Shown: piece after piece, positions 36,448-48,027 of the stretch
How the letters are laid out: the number at the start of each line of letters is the position of its first letter
Numbering within the stretch: the first letter of the stretch is position 1
DNA from: Phaseolus vulgaris
Lineage: Eukaryota; Streptophyta; Magnoliopsida; Fabales; Fabaceae
Direction: 5' to 3'
DNA length: 64,000 bases
Assembly: GCF_000499845.2 (NCBI RefSeq)
Contig: NC_023750.2
Location: 3,779,478-3,843,477 of the forward strand
The notes under the pieces: model-generated
Told to the model about the DNA's origin: nothing
The model's input: only the letters and a program-made list of their open reading frames with translations
The model's database searches: none
Position numbers and translations under genes: made by a program

Positions 36448-36675
36448 TTGCAAAAAATAGTTGATATCCTTCAAATGAATAATGACAAAGGAAAAACGAA
36501 TAATGATATGACGGATCAACCACATGAGAAAGGTAAAACTCATAAAAAATCTTGGATTCTTGATACCGGGACAACTAATCATGTTGCTCGTTATATTTTC
36601 CTTTTTCTAAGTCATTATGAAATAAAACCTATGAGGGTGAGGCTTCCAAATAATGCTTAAATCATTGTTAGACAT
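36448..36675 (+). pseudogene. Copia protease fragment
   Basis: The ORF contains WILDTGTTNHV, where DTG is the aspartic protease catalytic triad, and LPNNA near its end. It is cut at 36675 by insertion of the solo LTR. The coding sequence resumes after 38064. Confidence 0.8.
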
Positions 36676-38064
36676 TGATAAATGCCATAACTTAGTAAGA
36701 TTTATGCAAAAAAAGCTATCACTTATGGATTTAATTGTTAATAAAGTTATAATTCGACCTTAATTTGAGAAATTTGAATCTAATAACATATTTTTGATTA
36801 TGATATGAATAAGAACTATTTATTCTCAATTTTGTGCTAATTTCAGGAATCTAAGAGAAGATGAAGACAAAGGGCTAGAGTAAGAATAGAAAAGTTAGAG
36901 ATGAGGAGAAAAGACAAAGCTGAGCACCCAAGACTCGCTTAGACTTGCCCAACGAGATCACTGCAAAGGAAAACTTGCCCTCTGGACCAAACTCGCCCAA
37001 GCGAGATCACTCTAGAAGCAAACTTGCTCTTTGGACTCAACTCGAACAGAACTCAATCAGACTCACCCAAGCAAGAACGCTATAGAGGCAAACTTGCTCT
37101 TTGGGCCAAACTCGCCAAAGACTCGCCCTGACTCACCCAATACTCACCCAGGACTCGCTTAGGCTCGCTTGAGCGAGTTTGTTCTAGTGAAGTTGGTTTT
37201 TATTTTCTCTAAACTCGCTTGAGCAAGTAATATTTTGCTTGAGCGATATGTCACTTAACCTACACCCAATTAGGTTAAATAAGGGTGTGAGGCAGAGGAA
37301 AAGGGATACCAGGATGAAAATCAGAGATAGAAAACCCTAAAGGAGGTAGTCGTCAATGATAAATGCTCTGGATCTTCTTTTCTTACTTTCAATGCTTGTA
37401 ATGGCCACCATGAGAGGCTAGTTCTTCCCTTTGGGTTTGAGAGTAATCTGTTCAAACTCTGATATATTGAGGTGATATTTATTTTAATATTTCTTTCTTG
37501 ATTGATATTGGTATTATCATTTTATTCTCAAACCTTGAATTTTTATTCATGATTATGATTCTTGGATTTGACTGTAAAGTACTTCTGAGGATCTGACCTA
37601 AATGATAATGCTTGGCATATTTGAATGCTAGCAATATATTTGAAATGTTAATTTCTCTATAACATCTGCTTTTAATGATAAGAATGTTTTTCTAAATATG
37701 TGAGGAATCAATATTTAGGAGACAATCTTAATAATTTTATATGCGAGGAATCGATATAAATGACTTTATATGTGCACCAATGTCAATTACGTTAGAATAT
37801 TGTATGCTTTTGTTCATCCAAAATACAAAAGAGTGAGAAAGATTAACCCCGTTTCCAGTTTTCTCAATTGAATTATTTTAATCATTTACGATGTTTTAAG
37901 TTAATTTCTCACGTAACTTTATAATGCAAATGACTTTTCAATCAAACTTTTGCACATCTTTTAATATTTAGTGAATATTGTACATTGAGATTTTAAAAGA
38001 ATTGTTCCTTGTGGATTCGATATCTGTCCTTAGGAACAATTTATTTCTTTTGACTAAGTCACCA
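36676..38064. mobile_element. Solo LTR with target-site duplication GACAT
   Basis: A 1,389-bp segment starting TGATAAATGCC and ending AGTCACCA. It is flanked on both sides by GACAT (36671-36675 and 38065-38069), a perfect 5-bp target duplication. It lacks coding sequence. The interrupted Copia pol frame continues on both sides. A cluster of ACTCGC/GCGAG words fills about 36920-37220. The host family is not identified; a Ty3/gypsy origin is likely from length and composition. Confidence 0.88.
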
Positions 38065-40830
38065 GACATGCAGAGACTGTGATCTTAACTTAAAGATTAA
38101 TCATACATAGAGTTTTGTACATTCCTAAGTTTTCTTTAAATATTCTATCAGTCCAAAAACTTACCACTTCACTAAACTATAATTTTTGTTTCTCATGATG
38201 ATGAGTGTCAGATTCAAGAAGCACTTACATCTAAGACGATTGGACAAGCTAAGCTTCTTGTAGAACTCTACAATCTCAACTTCTCAACAGAAAGAAGTGC
38301 AATTCTCTTCACTCAAACAAAAGACTATTTTCAATGCGACAAAAGCCTTGATGTATGGCATTGTAGGCTATGGCATCCTTCGAGTAAGGTGTTAGAATGC
38401 ATGAATAAAACTTATCCCAATATACATTTTGATAAACATTTGTGCTCCTTGTCATTTTTCTAAAGAACATAGATTACCGTTTCTTATATGCAAAAGCACT
38501 TCTGATAACCCTTTTGATCTTGAGCATATTGATATTTGGGAACCCTTTGGTGTTCCATCTATACATGGGCATATATACTTTCTTACTGTTGTTGATGATC
38601 ATACTAGATTCACTTGGATATATCTGATGAGAAGTAAAAATGAAACCAAAAATCTTTTATGTAGTTTTGTTGTTTTAGTTAAAAATATCAAAGCATAAGA
38701 AATGATAACAAACAAGAGTTTTATTGGAAAGACTTATATGAAAAATATGAAATTATTCACCAAACAACATGCTTTGAAATACCTCAACAAAACTTTGTGG
38801 TTGAACAAAAACATCAACACATCTTGAATGTGACTAGATGTCTCATGTTTAAATCCAAACACTCTCAAGTTTCCTTGTAATATGTTGTGGTGATTTTTTC
38901 TATTTCATTAACAAAATTCCTTCACTGGTCATTTTGAATAAAAGCCCGTATGAAAAAAATTATTCCACTGTGCCTAACCTTTATAATCTCATAATTTTTG
39001 GATGTTTGTGTTTTGCTTCTACTTTAGAAATGGAAGGAACAAACTTGATCCTAGAGCCAAAAAGTGCATATTTATGGGATTCAAGGCAGGGTGAAAAGGA
39101 TACACTGTCATTGACACACAAACCAGAGAAATTTGTATCTTCAGAAATGTTCTTTTCTATGAGCGAACCTTCTACCAAGAGAGTAACAAGAACGAGCATA
39201 TATGAAGTCAGTTATGATCAAGACTTCCTTGAATGCATATATGAAGTTCCACAAAACAGATAGGACTAATTCCAATGAAGAAGAAACTGAAGAATCAAGT
39301 GAAACTGGAAATCCTAGAAGATCTATAAGATCACGCAAAGCTCCTGCATACCTTGAAAGTCAACTTCTTTGTCTTTACAAACTGAACCACACACTTATGA
39401 GGATGCAATTCAATATAATGAATATAGAGTAGCCATAGACAATGAGATCAAAGCCCTTGAACAAGACTTGGAATTTAGTTGATCTTCCAACAGACAAAAC
39501 ACCCATTAGTGCAAGTGTGTATACAAAATCAAGAGAAGAGCAGATGGCAACATCGAGAAATACAAAGCATGCCAGTGGCAAAATGTTACATACAACGGGA
39601 AGGCATTGATTCTACTAATACCTACTCGCCCGTGGCAAAGTCAACTACGATTCGCATGATCCTTGTTGTTGTCGTTATCAAAGACTGGTATCTAGAACAA
39701 CTTGACATAGACAATGCTTTCCTACATGGAGCCTCTCTGAAGAAGTTTATATGGAGGTTTTCCCTAGAGTCATCAATGAAAAACCAAGCCAGTCGACAGT
39801 GGTATGAGAAGCTTACTTCATATATTTTGACTATAGGTTTTATCCAATCATTAGTTGATAGTTCTTTGTTTATTAAGAAAACTAAAAATTCTTTTGTTGC
39901 CTTGTTATTATACGTGGACGTGGATGATATAATTTTAGTTAAGGATAATATATATGAAATAATATCTGTCAATAAATCCCTGAATTCTGTCCTCAAAATC
40001 AAGGACCTCAGAAAGCTAAAATAATTCCTCGATCTAGAGATTGCTCGAACAAAGAAAGGGATTCACATCTTCCAAAAGAAGTATGCTCTCGAAACTCTTG
40101 AAGATACAGGAATGCTGGGTGCTAAGCTTGCGTCTAATCCCATGCAGAAAAAAGCTGAGAACATGTTCGATCAAGAAGCTGATGTGCATGATCCTTCAAG
40201 TTTTAGAAGAGTTACTGGGCGGCTTTTATATCTGGTAAACACTAGATGTGATGTATGTTTTGCAGTGCAATTCGTCAATCAATTCATACAAAGGAAAACC
40301 ATCCATCATCATCATCATCATGTTGTTCAACGTATATTACAGTACATAAAAGTTGCACCTGCACAAGGTTTGTCTTACTCTAGAATAAAAAGCCTGTAGT
40401 GATTCTGACTGGCGTCTTGTTCTATAACACGACACTCCACAACTGGATTTTGCATCTTTCTGGAAGAATCATTGGTTTCATGGAAAAGTAAAAAACAAAG
40501 TACAGTCTCAAGGTCATCCTCAAAAGTTAAATATCGTGCCTTAGCCTCTACATCTTGTGAACTACAATGGTTAACTTTCTTGTTAAAAGATCTCCACACC
40601 ATCATCCCCAACATAACATGTCTCTATTGTGACTCACAATCTGCTAGACATATTGCTCTTAATAATAACTTTTATGAACGGTCCAAACATATTGACAACT
40701 GTCATGTCGTTCGAGACTCAAAACAAAATCTTTTTTACCTTTTCTCTATTTGCTCTTTAGAACAACCAGCTGATGTTCTAAACCGCTTGATCGAGAAGTT
40801 TTACAGAAATTCATCACCTAGCTTGGAGTA
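38065..40830 (+). pseudogene. Copia pol remnant (integrase, RT, RNase H)
   Basis: Continues from the protease after the solo LTR. VLYIPKFSLNILSVQKL is near 38115-38165 and a GAG-pre-integrase block with WHCRLWHPSS near 38358. Integrase core (38429-38698) has FDLEHIDIWEPFG and VVDDHTRFTWIYLM. Integrase C-terminal and linker follow (38934-39432). RT pieces (39479-40024) include LEQLDIDNAFLHGA and LLLYVDVDDIILV, where an extra residue alters the YVDD site. RNase H (40472-40830) has SWKSKKQSTVSRSSSKVKYRA. Many frameshifts; the sequence between 38700 and 38930 is badly decayed. Confidence 0.82.
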
Positions 40831-40860
40831 CTCTGTATTCACACTCCACCTTGATAGGAG

Positions 40861-41107
40861 GGTTTTACAGTTTATTAATTATATACTTAGTTCTATAGAA
40901 TATTATCTGAAACCTAATTATATCTGAAACCCATTTTCTTTTTTCTTCTTTTTATGGCTCTATGTAAGCATGTAAGACCAACACATGTTGTGCATATGAA
41001 AGTTGAATCATAGAGAAGTTTTTTCATTCTGGGTGTGTTTTCTTCTTCCTCTGTTTTCTCTATTATTTTCAAGCAATTTCAAATCAAAATATTTCTTCTT
41101 TTGTAAT
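40861..41107 (+). repeat. 3' LTR of Copia element 32300-41107
   Basis: Starts right after the purine tract TTGATAGGAGGG and is homologous to 32302-32531, including the TTCTTCTTTTTATGGC block. The end is approximate. The next 230 bp lead into the TNL-B promoter. Confidence 0.7.
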
Positions 41108-41189
41108 TTAGAGGCTCAATGGTTATTCTTTTTTTTTTAATTTGAAAATAATTTAAGCTGCATATTAAGTAGTTTAATCATTATTAAAT

Positions 41190-41335
41190 AAGAAGTGTGG
41201 GTCTTACATATTATAAAAGACATATAAGAGTAGTGTGCAAGGCAAAGGTGGTTAGCACTAAGGATCATCATCATCATCTCTCAGTGTTTTCTGCATTATT
41301 GCTTTCTCTTCTAACCGTTGACCTCAACTCCTTTG
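41190..41335 (+). promoter_or_regulatory. Promoter and 5' leader of TNL-B
   Basis: A TATAAAA box lies at 41212-41218, about 118 bp before the ATG. The leader has a W-box-type TTGACC at 41318-41323, 12 bases before the ATG at 41336. The same motif and a shared ATTATTGCTTTCTCT block occur at the same place before TNL-D. The Copia 3' LTR ends about 100 bp upstream. Confidence 0.5.
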
Positions 41336-44300
41336 ATGGCATCCGCGTCTTCTTCTTCTTCTTCGTTTTTCTCAAAATCCAGAAATCGAGAGGAAGTGTT
41401 CATCCAATTTTTTGGAGAAGACATCCGTAAGAATTTCATTTCTCATCTCAGTTCTGCCCTTTTACAGGCTGGAGTAAAACCTTCCTTCCTTGCCGAGGGA
41501 ATGATGCCGAGAATACTTTTGTCATCAATTGAAAGCTTTCAGATTGGAATAGTTGTTTTCGCCAAAGCATACAGTGAATCTTCTCGGTGTGTTCAAGAGC
41601 TTGTGAAAATCGTTGAATGTCACGAGACTCACGGCCTAATGGTTATGCCCGTGTTTTATGAAATTGACCCATCCGATGTAAGACATCAGAAGCCTTATAT
41701 TCCAAAAACGGCAATTACACAAAACAATTTTTCAGGAAAACACCAGACCATTTGGCCCCTGAGGTGGAGACGTGCACTCACCAAAGCTGCAAATTTGCCT
41801 ACTTGGTGGGATGGCAGCAAACACAGGTAAACCAATCCATACTTTGGAAACTTTTTCTTAAAACATTTTAAGCATAGAAAATAAAAAAAAATTTCTACAC
41901 AATTATTTTTAATAAATACATAAAAAATTATCTGAACAAATTTTCTATACTATTTGGCGCTCATTTATTTGACATTTGTGTCTTTTGTATTTATTGAACG
42001 GGAAGGAATGATGCTGAACTAGTAGAGGAAATTGTTAAGTTTGTTCTCGCTAAACTTGTGCACCTTGAACACCCCTTGTCTATAACTAAATTTCCTGTTG
42101 GATTAGAACCCCATGTGGAAAAAGTGATGGGATTGTTTGAAAATCAACCCACCAAAGTTTGTATTATAGGGATATCAGGAATGGGAGGATCGGGTAAAAC
42201 TACCGTAGCCAAAGCCATCTACAATCAAATTCCTCATACATTTGGTGATAAAAGTTTCATTCAAGATATTAGACAAGTTTGTGAAACAGATGGCATAGGC
42301 CTTGTTCATTTACAAGAACAACTTCTATCAGATGTCCTAAAAGCAAATGTGAAGATAGAGAGTGGTAGGATGGGAAAAACTATGATCGAGAACAGACTTT
42401 CTGAAAAAAAGTTATTCATTGTGCTTGACGATGTGAATGAGATAGACCAATCGAAACACCTATGTGGAAATGGTAAATGGTTTGGTCAAGGAAGTATAAT
42501 AATCATTACAACTAGAGATTTAGACCTGCTTTGTCAACTTAATGTTGATTATGTTTATGAGATGGATAAAATGGACCAAACTGACTCCCTTGAACTTTTT
42601 AGTTGGCATGCTTTTAGAGAAGCAAAACCAAGGGAAGACTTCAATGAACTTGCAAGAGATGCAGTTGCTTATTGTGGTGGACTACCACTAGCTCTTGAAG
42701 TCCTTGGTTCTTATTTATGTAAAAGGTCAGAGAATGAATGGAGAAGTGTATTGTCGAAACTAAAAGTAATTCCCAATACTCAAGTTCAGAACAAACTAAG
42801 AATAAGCTTTGACGGTTTACGCGATGACATGGAAAAGGATATATTTCTAGATGTATGTTGTTTCTTTATTGGTAAGGAGAGAGGCTATGTCACAGAGATA
42901 CTAAATGGGTGTGGACTACATGCTGATATTGGAATAACAATTCTCATAGAGCGTGGTCTTATAAAAATTGAAAAGAACAATAAACTTGGAATGCATCATT
43001 TGCTCCGGGATATGGGACGAGAGATTGTGCGCCAAAGTTCAACAATGCAACCTGGGAAGCGCAGTCGATTGTGGCTTTCCAAGGATGTAATTGATGTATT
43101 GACAAAGAATACTGTAAGTACATTCTTCATATAACATTTTGAAACTTCAAACTGTTTTCCTTTATGTTTCCTTTTCTAGTGAGCTAACAATAGTGATTTC
43201 CTAATTTGTTTATTTTCTCTTATCATTACAGGGGACAGAAGCTATTGAGGGATTGTCTCTGAACTGTCGGTCAACGAGCAAAGATTTCTTCGAAGCTTAT
43301 GCTTTTGACAAAATGAAGAGGTTGAGATTCTTGCAACTTGATCATGTACAACTCACTGGAGATTATGGATATCTTTCTAAGCAACTGAGATGGATCTATT
43401 GGCAAGGATTTCCATTAAAGTACATACCTAACAACTTCTATTTGGAAGGTGCAATTGTGATGGATTTCCAACACAGTAATCTTAGACTATTGTGGGAAGA
43501 ACCCAAGGTATATATTAAATCCAATTTTCTTTTCAGACTCGTAGGGTAATTAAAATTTTAAGAATTGCCTCTTATCACGGTTTCCTTTATTTTGTAAAAA
43601 TACTATATTTTTTTGTAGGTTTTGCCGTTGCTAAAAATCCTCAATCTTAGTCATTCCAAGAACTTGATAGAAACCCCTGACTTTTCAAAATTACCAAGTC
43701 TTGAAAAGCTCATTCTCAAGCATTGTCCAAGTTTGCGCAAGGTACACCAATCCATTGGAGATCTCCACAATCTTCTACTTATAAATCTGAAAGGTTGTAC
43801 AAACCTAAGCAATCTCCCAAGTGAGACATATAAGTTGAAATCTTTGAAAACTCTCATCCTATCAGGTTGTCTGAAGATTGACATCTTTAAAGAAGATATA
43901 TTGCTCATGGAATCCCTGACAACTCTAATTTCTGAAAATATTGCTGTGAAACAAGTTCCCATTTCAGTAGTAAGCTCAAAAAGCATTGGATATATACTTC
44001 TAGACGGAAATAAAGGATTGTCACTTACTGTTTTTCGTTCTATCATTTGGTCTTGGATGTCACATACTATTAATCCCCTGTCTCGTATTCGTCCGTTTCG
44101 TGGCATTTCATCATCTCTAGTTTCCATGAATATCAAGAATAATGATTTGGGGGATCTAGCACCAATCCTAAGCAGCATTTTAAATCTGCGTAACGTTTTG
44201 GTGCAATGTGTCACGGAGAATGAAACAGCGACACAAGTAATAACAATTTTGGAGGAAGTTCGTGGTGTAAGTTTGAGTACATTAAAAATAAGACCATCTA

Positions 44301-45561
44301 CACCAGAAATTTCAAAGCATCCCTTAAGACCATATTGGATTGAACTTGGAAGTTATCAAGAAGAAGTCTTCAATACTCTCCGCAAGAGCATATTTGAGGT
44401 TCCTTCTCTTTTTCTCATTATCTACTTACTTTTATTATTCATTTTAGCTGTTAATTTTAAGACCATGAAACATTCCCGTAAAAATAATTCAAAGTAACTT
44501 CAATCCTAACATTCCTTTAGCACCTTCCCCTTCTATAACCACCTGGCTTTATTTAAAAAATACCTTTTTCTAATACTCAACAAGGCGAGTGACGATGCTA
44601 AGCACTAGGAAGTTGATTTCCATTTTGGGCTTGCATTGCTTGCTTCATACTGGTCATATTCTCATAGATCATAAAAAATTATTTATGCGTTGAAAGCACA
44701 TTATTATACACAACAAAACTATTAAAGCAAATTTGTCTAGATATGTTGGAAATTTTATATCAAATAGAGGTATGACCAAATTATGGTATATAAGTAAATT
44801 CAAAACTTCTATTACAAGTTGTTATTATAAAATTGAGTTAAGCCTGTTGGGCCCATAGGACCATCTGCTATTATATTTAGTGTCATGTTTGAAATATGCA
44901 GTCAGTGAGTTTGTTGGAAATTTCATATTAGTGAGAGATATGATTAAATTGTAATATATAAGTAGATAGAAGTTTTTCTAAGATTGAATTGGGTCTGAAT
45001 CCACCTTTTAAGAGAAATAATTACGGGAACTATGTTCTAATTTATTCAATATGTAGTTATTCTCTTAAATTGTTTGTTTTGTACTTTGAAATGATAAAAT
45101 GATTGAAGATGTCCATATGAACAGAACCAATACAAAATGACTAAGCTATTTTTCTCATTCTACAGGGATTGGAAACCAGTGAGTCTTGTGATGTTTTTCT
45201 CCCCAGTGACAATTATCCTTATTGGTTGGCTTATATGTCTGAGGAAGACTCAGTCTTTTTCACTGTGCCTGAAAATTTTAACATTGATGGAATGATTTTG
45301 TGTGTTGTGTATTTATCAACCCTTGAAAACACAACAACTGAATGTCTTATTAGTGTCTTAATGGTTAATTACACAAAGTGCACAATCCAGTTACTCAAGG
45401 GAGACCCGACAATTTCCTTTAATGATGTAGATTGGCAGGGCTTGATATCACATTTGGTATGTGGAGACAAGGTGGGGATTTTTGTTATTTTTGCAGATGG
45501 ATTTGTAGTCGAGAAGACAGCTGTCTATCTAATGTGTGATGGATCAATTGACAAGGAATGA
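41336..45561 (+). CDS. TNL-B: TIR-NB-ARC-LRR-C-JID resistance-like protein
   Basis: Complete five-exon gene: 41336-41826 (TIR), 42006-43113 (NB-ARC), 43232-43507, 43619-44398 (LRR), 45166-45561 (C-JID-like). It encodes about 1016 residues. All introns are GT/AG and phase-matched to TNL-D. The start is the first ATG. The TIR (residues 20-150) is divergent: FIQFFGEDI replaces the usual FINFRGEDT, the BB-loop is SFLAEGMMPR, and SSRC replaces SSWC, but the putative catalytic Glu88 is kept. NB-ARC has GMGGSGKTT (222-230), VLDDV, IITTRD (near 332), CGGLPLALEVLGSYL and MHH (493-495) instead of MHD. LRRs include ILNLSHSKNL and LILSGCLKI. The last exon has LPSDNYPYW and FFTVPENF. A one-base deletion relative to TNL-C brings an early stop in the tail. 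Predicted immune sensor; TIR signalling may be impaired (inference). Confidence 0.9.
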
Positions 45562-46135
45562 TACGAAGGTAAAAACGAATAATGATCTGGAAAAAGTAAG
45601 AGTGGGAGGTCCCGTCGGACAAATAGACGACAAATAATTAGTTAGAGGTGGGGAACCGATGCCCTAGAGATCCATATGTGGGACTACGTAGGAGTGAAAG
45701 GTAAAGAAAATGAGATCTTACAGAGTATTGGCCAAATTAAGATATAATTGAGGAGAGTGAAGGCTTCTGGTCAAGATTGTACTCATCCTCTCTTATTGGC
45801 AGTTTCATCCTTTTCCTTAACATATTCTGTTTCTTTATACTCAATATGGTCATTTAAGAATATAACTTCCTTTCTTATTGTATGAAATCCACTTTTATTT
45901 ATAACAAAGTACAAATAGTTTATTTTCATGGAGTTCTATTATTCCAATTCCGGTCCCTTACATATAGTGCTTTCATTGCTACCATTGCTCATAATACAAG
46001 ATTGAAGGAATTACAACATGGCATGAGACAGATGATGGAAAGGATCAAGCATAAGTGTTCTAACCAAGAAGATGTCTCCCAAATAAAGCATTTAGTTTAT
46101 TTAGAAATAGAAGTTTTCAGCCAAGTTGTTGTTCC
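45562..46135 (+). other. 3' flank of TNL-B with gypsy-like remnant
   Basis: The first 75 bases match the 3' flank of TNL-C. From about 45650 composition changes. At 45968-46135 an open frame contains TRLKELQHGMRQMMERIKH, which resembles the start of a Ty3/gypsy gag, preceded by a GTGCTTTCATTG segment of the kind found near gypsy leaders. It is cut by the Copia LTR at 46136. The retroelement identity is tentative. Confidence 0.35.
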
Positions 46136-46550
46136 TGTAGGGATATTGTGTGCGGAAGCGTGGAAAACCCCGTTAAATAGAGGTAAAAAAACACCGGCGA
46201 GAGAGCAAAAACTTCCACTATAATGGTATTGGGAGTACAATAAATTCCTCTCAGGCTAATAGATAAATAGCCCCAAAACAAATTCTCTCTATATGGGTTA
46301 AACACTTACATCCAAAAGCAGAAATAGAGAGTATGGAAAAGAGAGAGGAAGCAAGTGTGCGTATGTTGTGTCTTACATATATATAGTGGTTCTAGGAGAC
46401 AACAATAATAAATACAATTAATGGTAATTAACCTCCCATTGATTGCAATTGATTGTGGCAATTAACCTCCATTTAATAACAATTAATTGTCAACGGTAAG
46501 TAACCTCCCATTTATGCCAAGATAACAGTAAAAGTGAGTCATAACCCACA
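46136..46550 (-). repeat. 3' LTR of Copia element 46136-51151
   Basis: The plus strand starts TGTAGGGATATTG and ends ATAACCCACA. Compared with the other LTR it lacks about 75 bp after GTGCGGAAGCG. Confidence 0.9.
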
Positions 46551-46605
46551 AATCTCCACCTTGACTTGCCTTTGACTGGAACACTCTCTCGCCATGAAGC
46601 CTTGA

Positions 46606-47847
46606 TTAAGTATGGATAATACCAGCTAAGTTCAGGCAATGATCGAACTTAGTCGATGGAAGTGGCTTGGTCAACATGTCTGTAGGATTTTCGGTCGTAT
46701 GAATTTTTTCAACAATTATATCTCCTGTATCAACAATGTCTCGGATAAAATGGTGTTTAATTTCAATGTGCTTGGTCCTTGAGTGATACTTACTGTTCCT
46801 GGTCAAGTGGACAACACTCTGACTATCACAAAATATAACAAGAACATCTTGTTGAAGACCAAGTTCACTTATAGCCTCTTTCATACCTTCTGTAGCAGCG
46901 ATATATTCTGCTTCAGTGGAGGACAAAAGCGCAATGGCTTGAACTGAAGAATACCAGCTGATAGCAGACCCACATAGGGTAAAGATGTAAGCTGAAAGTG
47001 ACCTTCTCCGATCTAAATCACCACCATAGTTAGCATCAACATAGCCAACTACTCCTCCGGGATCGGCTCTATGTTGATCAAATACCAAACCAAGATCTGG
47101 AGAACCTTTCAGATAACGAAGTATCCATTTAACGGCTTCCCAGTGTGCCTTGCCTGGATTATGCATGAACCTGCTAACAATGCTAACAACATAAGCTAAA
47201 TCAGGTCTAGTACATACCATTGGATACATGAGACTTCCAATTGCATTTGAATACGGGACATGTGACATGCGTCTTTTGTCCTCGTCTGATTTTGGACACT
47301 GATCTGATGACAACTTGAAGTGGGCGGCAATTGGAGTATTAACAACTTTGCAATCTCGCATTCCAAATTTGTCAAGCATTTTAAGAACATACTTCTTTTG
47401 TGATAGAAAAAGTTTTCCAGCTTGACGATCTTTGTTGATCTCCATTCCTAAAATTTTCTTGGTAGGACCTAAGTCCTTCATATCAAATTCACTGCTAAGC
47501 TGAGCCTTTAACTTGTTAACTAAAAATTTATCTCTTGCAGTAATCAACATGTCATCAACATATAGCAACAAGTATATAAATGACCCATCAGATGTCTTTT
47601 GAAAATAAACACAATTATCATAGCTACTTTTGGAGTATCCATGTCCAACCATGAAAGAATCAAACCTCTTATACCATTGTCTTGGTGATTGCTTCAAGCC
47701 GTAAAGAGATTTCTTCAAATGACATATATGGTCCTCCTTTCCAGAAACAACAAAGCCCTCAGGCTGCTGGATGTAAATCTCTTCCTCAAGATTACCATGA
47801 AGAAAAGCAGTTTTCACATCTAACTGTTCCAGCTCCAAATCATACAA
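46606..47847 (-). CDS. Copia RT-RNase H ORF
   Basis: A 413-codon open frame, the C-terminal part of the gag-pol polyprotein. It begins just after LLALVALYDL and has LEQLDVKTAFLHGNLEEEIY, the LLLYVDDMLIT catalytic site (YVDD intact), KKILGMEINKDR, TRPDLAYVVSIVSRF, and RNase H with SSTEAEYIAATEG and CDSQSVVHL. It ends in LTKPLPSTKFDHC, typical of the Copia C-terminus. The ATG is internal to the polyprotein, not a true start. Upstream coding (47848-48027) is readable with one stop. Confidence 0.9.
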   Translation of the reverse strand: MYDLELEQLDVKTAFLHGNLEEEIYIQQPEGFVVSGKEDHICHLKKSLYGLKQSPRQWYKRFDSFMVGHGYSKSSYDNCVYFQKTSDGSFIYLLLYVDDMLITARDKFLVNKLKAQLSSEFDMKDLGPTKKILGMEINKDRQAGKLFLSQKKYVLKMLDKFGMRDCKVVNTPIAAHFKLSSDQCPKSDEDKRRMSHVPYSNAIGSLMYPMVCTRPDLAYVVSIVSRFMHNPGKAHWEAVKWILRYLKGSPDLGLVFDQHRADPGGVVGYVDANYGGDLDRRRSLSAYIFTLCGSAISWYSSVQAIALLSSTEAEYIAATEGMKEAISELGLQQDVLVIFCDSQSVVHLTRNSKYHSRTKHIEIKHHFIRDIVDTGDIIVEKIHTTENPTDMLTKPLPSTKFDHCLNLAGIIHT

Positions 47848-48027
47848 GGCAACTAAAGCAAGTAATATACGTATTGAAGTATGACGAACAACAGGAGAAA
47901 ATACTTCATTAAAGTCAATACCTTTCTCTTGATCAAAACCTCTTACAACAAATCTTGCTTTATTCCTTGTACTCTCAACACCAGGGATCCCTTCTTTTCT
48001 CTTAAAGATCCACTTGCAACTAATGAC

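Larger units (their letters stand above)
32300..41107 (+). mobile_element. Decayed Copia retrotransposon hosting two nested insertions
   Basis: The 5' LTR (32300-32531) and 3' LTR (about 40861-41107) share GTTTTA(T/C)AGTTTATTAATTATAT and CATGTTGTGCATATGAAAG-like blocks. A mutated primer-binding site (32544-32555) follows the 5' LTR, and a GATAGGAGGG purine tract precedes the 3' LTR. Gag starts at 35449 and pol continues to about 40830, all on the plus strand. The leader is interrupted by a CACTA-type element (about 32566-35399) and protease/integrase by a solo LTR (36676-38064). Coding parts carry many stops and deletions. The 3' end lies about 230 bp upstream of TNL-B. Confidence 0.8.

Noticed and set aside
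36900..37260. Cluster of GCGAG/CTCGC words, considered as a CRISPR-like or regulatory array
   Set aside because: Spacing is irregular, the organism is a plant and the cluster lies inside a solo LTR with a clear target duplication; it is internal LTR sequence.
43651..44214. 187-codon antisense ORF in the LRR exon, with counterparts at 57299-57862, 51114-51479 and 3867-4262
   Set aside because: It is conserved only because the sense LRR codons are conserved. It matches no family, has no promoter, and its length varies among paralogs, so it is treated as a shadow frame.
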